Shown here: positions 55,276 to 64,000 of the stretch, piece after piece
Position numbering within the stretch: the stretch's first letter is position 1
Layout of the letters: each line of letters begins with the position of its first letter
NCBI GenBank assembly: GCA_022747635.1
Contig: JAKTNV010000004.1
Span: 89,096,552-89,160,551, forward strand
Source: Hetaerina americana
Lineage: Eukaryota; Arthropoda; Insecta; Odonata; Calopterygidae
Reading direction: 5' to 3'
Length of the DNA stretch: 64,000 nt
Notes under the pieces: generated by a model
Seen by the model: the letters and a program-made list of their open reading frames with translations, nothing else
The model's database searches: none
Told to the model about the DNA's origin: nothing
Made by a program: the position numbers and the translations under genes

Positions 55276-56420
55276 TAATTGTGCATGATACATTATTAAG
55301 TATCCTTGGAATTGTCTCCTACTAAAGAAGGGAATTAAAAGTACGAAAGTATTGTCTGACCTTTGAAATCCCTGTAAAAATATCCTGAGTTTTTGTGAGA
55401 GAGGGAGAGCGCGGCAGTCAGCCGTCCCCCCGTGTGTTGGTCAATGCCACATTTCGCGTGCCTCGGTGGAATCAGTCACTCACTTCGGCGACCTGCGCCG
55501 CGCCATTCCGCCAGTCCTCCCATTATTCTTTCCTCGTCATTGATTTCGCGTTGGCCTCTGGTTCAAATTCTCCTCCTCTCTCCCATTTCGTGTGAGTATT
55601 CTTCCGAATTTACGCTCCTTCGCGCCCCTCTCATTTTGCGGATGAGGCTGAGTGTGGATGTTGTGGAATAGGCCCCGATCACAAACCTTTAATGCATTGC
55701 GCATCGTTATTCGTTTTTTTTGTCTTTTTCCATTTGTTATTTCGTTGGCCAAATTGAAATAAACGACAAGTTTGAAAAATGAAATACAAACCTAGTGCCA
55801 ATCAAGTTTACGGTCTCGGCTATTCCGTTTTTTATTGTTTCACGACCGTAGGTCATTCTATATTTACGACGACAAGTTTGTTTTTTTGGTGGTTGTTTTG
55901 AATTTATTATAGATTTTACAATTCCTTTACCGGTTCACCTGTTATACACATAACAGCAGTAACCTTGCACTCTTCCCCACCCCTATCCAGTGCCAACTCC
56001 CTCATCCGCCTCGAGACACTCACGTCTGTGACACTTCCCCCTTTCTTTCCTCGGTCTGCTTGTCTTCCACGTGGCCCTGCGACTTTTCTCTTCTCTCTGG
56101 TGCGGCGCTGTTTCAGGGGTCGCCACGCCCCGTCCATCTCATTAGTCTTTCGCTTATCTCGCCCCGCATTCTCTTACCCTCCTCCCACTCCATCGACCCG
56201 ATTGTGTTTGCGTATTTTTCCCTTCAGGTTGTTGTTTGGTCCTTTCCGTTCGCGTACCATATCACATAAAACATATTCTTTGAAATTTCCCATCTTCTGT
56301 GTTTTGTTTCCGTTTACATATTTGCGGGATCCATCCCTGTTATGCGCAGTCACCCATGATATTTTCTTTAATGTGTGTGACCCTCTTCTTGATCGCATAG
56401 CAAGCGAGTGCTAACGAGAA
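55276..56420. other. Two GC/CpG-rich blocks; possible promoter-like sequence
   Basis: 55,390-55,670 and 55,960-56,260 are GC-rich. TCAGTC (arthropod initiator-like) near 55,468 is followed about 120 bases later by TTCGTGTGAGTATT, a donor-like sequence, so a short non-coding first exon is conceivable. Plus frames (up to 149 codons, 55,965-56,414) show no domain. Confidence 0.3.
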
Positions 56421-58034
56421 GGGTCACGGTGGCTGGAAAATTCTTTTTGCCTTTAAGGTGGATTCAGCTCCCGGAATATGCATCTTCATGTCTACATATA
56501 TATTTTTGTCGTTGATTGAGCGGTAATTTCTTTGATTGAGTGGTCATATTTTTTGATTGAGTGAAGAGTGGAAATCCGAATTCGCTGTTGCGCCGAGCTC
56601 GGAACTTGCTATTTCCTTCGAATCGACTGCTCTGGTGGTGGGGAGAAAATACGTCGCGGCTTCTGTGCTATTACCTAGGGTGGCGGCACTGCATACACGC
56701 CATGCACGCTCTACGATTGGCCGCAAAAGATAACGTCCAGATTGACATTAATTGGAGGTCCCCGCTGAGCATGCATACTGCTGACCCGATCCCTCTTGTT
56801 GTCCCCATAACGTAATTCCGTTTCTAAGGCGTTGCGTTGTCTAGCGACCTTCACCTATGACCCTAACGAGATGTCACGGGTAGTCATTACGTTCGCAGGA
56901 CATCTCATTGTGTTTCAGTAATATTAAAATCAAAAGATCGGGAACGATCAGTCGTTTCTGTTTATATAATTATTAATCTTGTGCGAAACTTTGATATTAT
57001 TGCCAAAGCGAGTTAGTCAAAATTGTAGCGAATCGAATCATGGCCCAGAAAATAACCGTTGGCCGAAATTGCTGGTTTGGTTGAGTAAATGTTGACTCTT
57101 GAATGTCGTATTTCTCCGCCGTGAAAATTGTTTTGAAGATTTCTGTTATTGTTTACGTAAAATATCAGGCAAGGATGAGTGAAACACATGATTGTGAACA
57201 TTTTCTAGAAGATTAGTTTGTTATAAATACCTAAAAGATGTTCATAGGGAAGATGGCGCATCTATCGATCGAGTCAAACCTACCTTTGACTGATGGAATG
57301 GATTCTGCATTGGTACTTATAAAGATGCGCCCAATAATTATGGTTCAGAATAAAAAATTGAATAATATTTCGAAGGTGAAGTGCTCTGTTATATGATGCT
57401 TCAATTGAGACAACGGAGCAAGGTGAGAATATTTGTGTAATATCGAATACTTGACTTCTTAAGAAATATGTAAATAAAGAATCGAAATTAAATTAAGGAA
57501 AAGGCGAAAAATTGTGAGATTCAAATACCTCTCCTGAAGAAGCAAATTGCTGAATGCACATGTCTGGATGACAGCAGAGAACTGGGGAAAAAATGACTTC
57601 GAGGATTCGAAACTATTTTTGCTGAAAGCTCTCCATTACTTCTCCTTGGTCATCGTCATTACAACCAGACTGAACCATCGCAATCCGCTCTTGGTAACAG
57701 TTTTCCTCGATTTTTTTTGGCTCTTTTTCTTTACCCTGGCTCTCATTTCTGTCAATGGACTTTGAAATCATCTGCCATTACTGGCAAAAATGGCCGGACT
57801 CGTCATCCCCCCCCCTTTCCGTGGTCTGCATCGGATTACACTCTCGCGAAATAATTGTCATGATTCCGTCTATTTCATTTTTGTGCATTGCCAATCCCAG
57901 GGTCTGTTTATCATGATAAATGATAAAAGTGGTATAAATCTGAAACGTCAACCTCATCCCCCATTTCGGTGGATGTTATATTTAAAAATGCAAGCAACAA
58001 CTTTGGTTTTCCATTGTTATAAACATAAAAAAAA
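56421..58034. other. No recognised feature
   Basis: TTTGATTGAG-type sequence recurs three times at about 56,513-56,563. 57,260-57,300 (AAACCTACCTTTGACTGATG) weakly resembles the LINE family 2 terminus. Frames carry no motif. Confidence 0.4.
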
Positions 58035-58302
58035 CATAACTTAAACAAAGTAATCAACCCGAAGGTCGGTGTGAATGGTGATGGTAGTGTTCACCCAGTA
58101 CTAAACTCGACGGCGTGTGAAATTCGCACATTAGGGTAAGAAGCCAGTTCCTTTCCTTTAGCCGGTTATGGTTACCCAGGAAGATCTGGGAACCGACAAA
58201 TAGCACAGCTTAGGTATTGCTCGGTGTACCCAGAGAAGCGTGCCGGGTAATCGAACCCGGGCTCTGCGGTCAGAAGAATACCCCTGGGCTACCACGTCCC
58301 CG
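58035..58302 (-). mobile_element. SINE family B, copy 2
   Basis: The tRNA-like head on the minus strand (GGGGACGTGGTAGCCCAGGG, GGTATTC, GGGTTCGATTACCCGGC) is followed by the same body as the copy at 44267-44546, including CCCTAATGTGCGAATTTCAC and GAACACTACCATCACC. By eye it is diverged by perhaps a fifth. The body is about as well kept as the head, and the last bases are CTTTGTTTAAGT. Confidence 0.85.
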
Positions 58303-59744
58303 CCATTGCATGCATGCGGTGCGGTGACATGACTTAATTTGGGTCTTTAATCGAGAAACCCTTGTAATTTTGTTTATCCTGGAATATCATTGTTATAGTG
58401 GGTATTCGGAGAAAAATCAATCATTCCATTCAATTGAATACATGTTAAACTGATTGGATAAGAATATAAATTAACATTCCTTATTTCGGTTGCACATAAG
58501 TTATTTCCTCGACTTTCCACAACCCCTTAAAACGGCTGATAATCCCTGTCCCACACCTTTCTTTACTCTCTCGGCCTTGAATAAAACCTAGAAGCTGAAT
58601 AAATTTTCCGGTGGTACCAATTTGCCGAGACAAATGAGAATTCACGAAGGGTGAAAGTGTTATAAGTAACGGTGGATGGCTTCTTGGAGCGAGCTTATCT
58701 CTTCAGGCGGGAGATAAGCACTTGAAATATTTACTTAGCCGTTATCAATTCTCACCAAACTTTTTTGTCTTTTCTTGCCTTTTTGAGGTGGATTCCTCGA
58801 TTTCATTTATTTTCTCAGTAAGTAACGACTCACATATTTCGTAGTTTTCACGGATACATTAATAAAATGATTTGACTGAACAAAAATGTCTATCCGATGG
58901 CTAGTAAAGATGCCGTTGAAAGTAAAACTATGGCATTGATGTCTCCTGAATGAATTCGTCGATCAGAGAATAGTGTTAGTAAAGTCATGCATCGAATTGT
59001 GTAGTAGATACAGCCTGAAATACAGTGCGTTTCTAACAAATCTAAGAAGTTAAGACAAAATTATGAGAAACTCAAATCTCTCTCTAAGCCCCATTTCTCA
59101 TCTCTACTTAGGCACGCGTGTTGACTGGGCGGTGATGGGAATGTGAGTTAAAGACGGGCTTGCGTCGTGTTAACGCTTTCCTTTGGATGGTTACCACCAG
59201 ACGTCAACTCAAAAAAGCTTTAAATGGATAATGTAATGCGCATAATAATCTCCTTTGTTTAGATGTGAGGTTGAGCCAGTTTATTTACGCGCACTATTCA
59301 ACATAAATACATTTTTTTAAATATGTGTAGCTACACTTTAGTACATGGGTTCCAGAATCCTCAGCTCTTCTTATATTCTGAAGTTCCACTCCAAACCGTT
59401 CGTTTGGGCCCATATCTCAAGTTCAACGAGCTGCTTGCGAATCATTAGTTGGTAAGATTATAAATAATTCACGATACTATGTATGTAGGTAATGACACTG
59501 AAAAACGTGTTCACCAGAGTTGTTTACTCAAAAGGAAATACTATTTTAAAATAGCATAATTTTAGTAATTGATAAAAGACAAACCAAAATTACGAGCGAT
59601 GAATTGTCAAACACCTTATCCACTATTCATGTACTCCAACAGACAACTCACTGCTGGAACCAAGGAGACCAAGCATCATTTATAAAGCCATTGCATTAAC
59701 GCAAAATAACTTTCTACTTATTTCTTAAATGTCTAAATCATTTG
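58303..59744. other. No recognised feature
   Basis: AT-rich, with no open frame of 60 or more codons of note, no inverted ends and no tRNA-like sequence. Confidence 0.5.
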
Positions 59745-60115
59745 ATACGACGGCAGTACGTCCCTGCAGAAGGCCTCGCCATTGAAAATGTCGAGGGAAA
59801 AGATGGCGTCATTATAAGTAGATAGAGAGGGATGGGGGCAGCCGAGGGACGATGGGGGATCATCCCGTCCGCCCATATGGCACGAGAGGGAGGGTGCGGT
59901 GCACATTCGCGTGCGGCCCCTTCTACCCCTTGTGTTTGCGCCTGGGCGTGCTGAACACGAGTACCTTTGTGAGGAGACGGCAGCTGCCGCCGATGCCCCC
60001 TCCCTCCTTTTTCCCCACCTGCTCACTCCTCTTTCCCCTCCTCCTCCTATTCCTCTCCTCCTCCTATTCCTCTCCTCTCCATCTTTGCCTTGCTGCCATA
60101 TCTTGGGTGCCCATT
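59745..60115. other. GC-rich then pyrimidine-rich block
   Basis: 59,820-59,990 is CpG-rich. 60,000-60,095 is C+T-rich, with a short tandem duplication of TCCTCCTCCTATTCCTCTCC. Frames in both directions lack domains. Confidence 0.45.
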
Positions 60116-60164
60116 TTTCCATTCTTCACTGTGTTCCCAATACCTACTCCATATTTTCTGCATT

Positions 60165-60218
60165 TACTTAATACCCGCAAGCCACTGCAAGGGCGTGTGG
60201 CGGGGGGTCACAACTCCT
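60165..60218 (-). mobile_element. LINE family 1, minimal 3' tail, inverted
   Basis: The minus strand reads GTGACCCCCCGCCACACGCC, then CTTGCAGTGGCTTGCGGGTA, the terminal part of the family. Confidence 0.65.
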
Positions 60219-61499
60219 ACATGCACCCTCCCAATCATGACACCCCTGCACAAATAGTTTCATCATGCACTGGGACAAATTTAATCACACGAAAGAAGGT
60301 AGTTACATTTAACAGTACTCAATAACAGGTTGCGCATATTCATATCATGCTGGAGGAGTGCTAGAAAGATGGGTCAATCAAATATGAAGAAACATGCAGG
60401 ACATCGACAAAATATATACCCTGCCAATTCTAATAATCACCTACGCAATTCCTGTTATATCTATTTTGATCTCCAACGGCACGAGGGAAAGACGACATTT
60501 CAAATCTATCCATTCTACTGTGTGTCTCCCTGATTTTACGTGCGAGATTTGATCAACCATAGTAAGTCGGGGCCGGCAATATACCTTTAACATCTTCGGA
60601 TAAGTGGCCTGTCTCAAATTTAAACAGTAAATCTAACCCGGATTACAACCTACGATAACGAGGGGCGCCCATCTTAATTCCTCCAATATTTTCGGGACCC
60701 TACTTCCTTGGACTTTCTGTAATAATAAGTTATCACTCTTATCCATCTGGTCCATGGTCTAGTTTGGTCTATGACTTCTGCGGCGGCGCACATCTGGGGT
60801 CATTTTTCGTGTTAAGTGGACGGAGGAAGAAATGCGGCCACTTTGTCCTCAGACTGGTGTCTTCTCGCATTTTGGACACTGAGAATTGCAGTTTTCTTTC
60901 CGATTCAGAGATAGGAATTCGTCATCATCGTATTTCCACGTTTTAGTTGTGGATGTATCCAGATGTATTCGATAATAGGAAGGAATTATGGGATACATTT
61001 TGAAGGAGTCTGATTCGCTTACGAAGAATCCTCTCAATGGCGTGGGATCGTTTTTCACCATCGGAATGAAGTTGGTTACTGCTTAGCTGTTCCGTCGATG
61101 ATCTGGAAATCACATTACTCATCGGATTGTCTGTGTACACCGAGATTAGGGAAGTTCCTCCCTCCGAGGCCGCTGTCCTACGGTTTAATCATGCCCCACT
61201 ATATTTGCCTTTGACGATTAGTGACTTCTCTCTATCGAGGTTATCTTCTACGCGTACCATTTCTTAAGAGATATCCCAGAATATTAGAAAGCAAACCTAC
61301 ATCTTTAACAGGTTATGGCTTTCATAGAGTTAATATTGACAGTCTACTGTTCAAGAATGAGATGAGGGCATTTGGATTGGTACTATCCGAAGAAGACATG
61401 AGGAGATATTCTCATAGACCGAGTGCCCACATTTGTTAAAAGAAATGTTACTCAAATTATCAGTGATACTCTGCTCGACATCTAAGCTCTGTGACGTGT
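60219..61499. other. No recognised feature
   Basis: Mixed composition; short frames (60,330-60,533; 60,764-60,946; 61,221-61,439) without motifs. Confidence 0.4.
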
Positions 61500-61757
61500 A
61501 AAAACCTAGGGGTGGATGGTAAAAGAGGAAGGGTGGAGAGGAACCCTGCGTCGGCATTAGCATGCTCTTAACGAAAGACGCCAAGGGGCAGACACAATTT
61601 TAACGTCCCATCCGATGGTCGGTGTACTCTCTTAAAGGACTCTGCACAAAGCGCCTCAAGTAGGGAACGGGAGAGCATTGAAAAAATCTGCCTTCTCCAG
61701 GATTCGATTCCTCTGGACGGGCAGCCAGTACTTTAGACACCGCGCCATCCCGATCGA
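61500..61757 (-). mobile_element. SINE family A, second copy
   Basis: On the minus strand it reads GATCGGGATGGCGCGGTGTC, then GGAATCGAATCCTGGAG, then CCCTACTTGAGGCGC, CCATCGGATGGGACGTTAAA, CCCCTTGGCGTCTTTCG and GCCGACGCAGGGTTCC. This is the same order as 15041-15343. The tail ends near CCTAGGTTTTTACACG. No clear target duplication remains, consistent with greater age. Confidence 0.85.
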
Positions 61758-62309
61758 TATGTTAGACCTTTCTTTTCCTACGAGCATTCGAAACTGGGTG
61801 GATGCATATTAAAAACTCGCATATTAGTAAAAATACCGCCAAATGAACTCAACGTTGATTTCACCTTTTTTATTTCTCGAACGCCGTTCGAGGCTTTCGT
61901 GGAGCAACGTCGTGTTGACGACACATAAACATTTGACACGCACAACATTCAAAGAATAAACACGTAAGTTTGATTTTCCGTGATAGTGGGAGAAAATTTG
62001 TACGCGCGTTATTGCGGTCATTTTTCTCGAACGCTAATGCAGTCATTTGTTCGAGTATGGATTTCCTAAAAATATCACTTGTCATGTGAATTGAGGGAAT
62101 GACTTAAGGTCGAGGAAATGTATGTAATGGCAATATAATCACCTTAAAATTTGCCTCCAATTTGACAATCGCGAAGGCAATTTGACTGAGTTAATTTAAA
62201 GACCACGAGGCAACCTCGGAATTCTTTTATTTGTTGTGTGGCTTTAAGTTAAATTTGAGGTCAAAGTTCATTTTTTTTCTTTATTTTTGTTGACACCAGG
62301 CGAAAGAGA

Positions 62310-62540
62310 CGCAAAGGGGAAATAGCCCGAGCCCCACCCTTTCCCCCCCCTCCCCCCTACTCCCCGTTGTGCTCTTCTGGGTCCCAACCCCCCCAACCCT
62401 CCGCCTCCTCCGCCCAGCTCGCCCCGGTCGCCATGGGTCACACCGAATGTTTTGGAGCGGTTGTGTGTCCACCGCAGTCTCAAGGGGGGGGGGAGGCGAG
62501 GCATGCGTGCTCCTAATCTACTCCGTATATATCTCACCAC
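62310..62540. other. GC-rich C/G-tract block
   Basis: Runs of C (CCCCCCCCTCCCCCCT near 62,343) and a run of nine G at about 62,484 sit in a GC-rich block beside the hAT-type element. The 151-codon minus frame crossing it (62,268-62,723) also runs through the transposon end and is not a gene. Confidence 0.4.
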
Positions 62541-62605
62541 CTTTGGACGCCTTACCACTCTATCCTCAAGCATTAGAGCTACAGTGGTGGAGGTTTCCAC
62601 ATGAT

Positions 62606-63185
62606 TAGGGTTTCCAAATTCGCGACATTTTGTGCCTATGGGAAATCTGTTTTCCCGAAAATTCTCGAGAATTCCCGGAATAATCTTTTTTATTTCATTT
62701 TTATTTCGTTTATTATCTGCCATAAAAACTGTAACAGTACATGCAAATGAACAGAAAAACCGCAGAGAAGGTGAGGTAACCAGGTTCCTGGCCCCGGCGG
62801 AGCCTTTCAGAGGTTTCTAGTCACTCCTATATGCAATAGGTCAACGCAAAACTTGAGTTTCGAAGTTTCAATCGAACAAAAGTTTCGATTTCTTAATACC
62901 TCTCAATATTTCATAACACCCTTCTTTTCATAAGTGATCGAGTTTCAAATCTCTTGAAACATCTTAATCGGATTAATGATCTTTAAAAATATCTCTATCA
63001 GTCTCCAAAGTGTGTTCCAGCGTGTATTACCGTCCAAAATAACTTCTAGCTCCATCTTTTCACTACTTGTTATTTCTCACTGCAAATTTCCCGATTTCCC
63101 GACCAAATTTTCTTGAGATTCGGGAACGGGAAAGCGAAAAAAACTCCCGAGAACGGCGGGAAGGAATTCCCGCCCGGAAACCCTA
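62606..63185. mobile_element. Non-autonomous hAT-like element (580 bp)
   Basis: TAGGGTTTCC at 62,606 and its exact reverse complement GGAAACCCTA ending at 63,185 form terminal inverted repeats. Related CCCGAAAATTCTCGAG / CTCCCGAGAACGGCGGG subterminal sequences lie inside. The flanks are CACATGAT (62,598-62,605) and CACGTGAT (63,186-63,193), an 8-bp target duplication with one mismatch, the size hAT transposases make. The inside has no transposase ORF, so it would have been mobilised in trans. Confidence 0.8.
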
Positions 63186-63193
63186 CACGTGAT

Positions 63194-64000
63194 AAAATTT
63201 CATCGTGAGTCTAATGATTTTTATTAAATGGACAGGATGGCCACTCGAACGGGAAAAAGTGGAATTCCGCAATTTCCTCGGACATTGGAGAAGAAATCGG
63301 GAAAAAGAATATATTTAAGAAGTCAGGGATGTGATATGCGATTCGGGAATTGTCGATGAGGGCCAGTCGGTGCACGGCGCCTCTAGCCTTCAGGCTCCGG
63401 CAGAAATTAAAACTAGAGTCACTCGGAAGGAAGTGGAAAGGGGATCGGATTAGAACAGGAAAGCGTAGGGGACAGGGATCAAGGAAAGCGTTAGCCACCC
63501 TGATCGCAGTTTATGAAACCGCACTTTGCTCTCATTTGGAGGGTTCTGACCACAAGTGCAACAATGCAACTCCGTGTGCAGTAAATACGCACCCTTAGTC
63601 ATATTCAGCGGGGCTATACAGTGCACGAACATGCGTTTTGTAACAGTATATATCGAAGTGTATTTTTCGTCATTCTATAGACTTTAATTTGCCATTAGTT
63701 GAGCACGTTCATGTGTATCGGTGAAAATAAGCATCATGGAAAGTGTGTCTGTAAATATTTCAGAGCGTTAAACTAGTAAGTGACGACCATTTTTATTAAT
63801 GAAATGATCACATATTCTTAGTAAAAAAAACGATTGCCAAGCATAGTACACGCGCTGGCGTACCAGTGGCGACTCCCAATGTCCCGCCGTCTACTTCCGT
63901 TCCTTCGGCACCTGGCCGCCACCACGGAGGAAATGGGCGACGAGCAGGGGATCTCCCCCCCTCTCCCTCACCCGACCGTTCGTCGTAAATTTGCATTCCA
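63194..64000. other. No recognised gene; GC-rich right edge
   Basis: Frames at 63,211-63,498 and 63,350-63,598 overlap antisense without motifs. 63,870-63,970 is GC-rich and runs toward the window edge. Confidence 0.4.

Noticed and set aside
62268..62723. 151-codon Gly/Arg-rich frame
   Set aside because: It crosses the boundary of the hAT-like element and a G/C-tract block, so it cannot be a single conserved gene.
1..64000. CRISPR arrays, bacterial operons, rRNA genes, prophage
   Set aside because: No regularly spaced repeats, no dense same-strand coding, no rRNA-like sequence; the content is eukaryotic transposons.

Overview
This is eukaryotic, non-coding, repeat-dominated DNA. The transposon complement suggests an arthropod, most likely an insect (inference). 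The evidence is several mariner relics, two abundant 5'-truncated LINE families, tRNA-headed SINEs, a Penelope-like element with a GIY-YIG domain and a short hAT-type element, in an AT-rich background where CpG is not obviously depleted. I found no host protein-coding gene I can name, and no rRNA, CRISPR array, operon or functional tRNA. Most open reading frames are chance frames in GC-rich blocks.

Layout. 1-0.5 kb (minus strand): an unidentified, frame-shifted coding fragment running off the left edge. 0.5-12 kb: LINE 3' fragments of family 1 (CR1/L2-like, marked by a 3' tail around ATTAGTCTGGTGTG and GGTGGCTTGCGGGG) and family 2 (an endonuclease-RT type LINE marked by FVDFEK, RFADD, RRLEAFE and RWIGH-like motifs), plus a foldback insertion at 5.05-5.22 kb. 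12-14.6 kb: a decayed mariner, then a nearly complete mariner with a DD34D catalytic core and two frameshifts. 15.0-15.4 kb: a SINE with a perfect 12-bp target duplication. 17-31.4 kb: scattered LINE, SINE and mariner pieces, ending in the longest family 1 copy (29.9-31.4 kb). 32.0-32.8 kb: an internally deleted mariner with perfect 33-bp ends that keeps only its DNA-binding part. 36.6-38.1 kb: two more deleted mariners in tandem. 39.8-42.7 kb: two minus-strand family 2 LINEs.

43.1-45.0 kb is the most unusual stretch. It holds a Penelope-like GIY-YIG fragment, a hammerhead-ribozyme-like fold just downstream, (TA)n tracts, a tRNA-headed SINE, and a perfect 2 x 106-bp inverted repeat whose arms each carry another hammerhead-like fold. 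An imperfect 40-bp direct repeat flanks the second half of this stretch (from the family 2 tail to the last TA tract). 45-53 kb is mostly featureless apart from a possible recursive-splice site at 45,948/45,949. 53.6-55.3 kb is the longest family 2 LINE, and 58-63.2 kb holds two SINEs and the hAT-type element.

About twenty GC/CpG-rich blocks of 200-800 bp, without convincing coding potential, punctuate the AT-rich background. The window looks like intergenic DNA or the inside of a very large intron. No genes are seen working together. The only functional relationships are between transposon parts: transposase with its inverted ends, RT-encoding LINEs with their truncated copies, and SINEs with LINE machinery.
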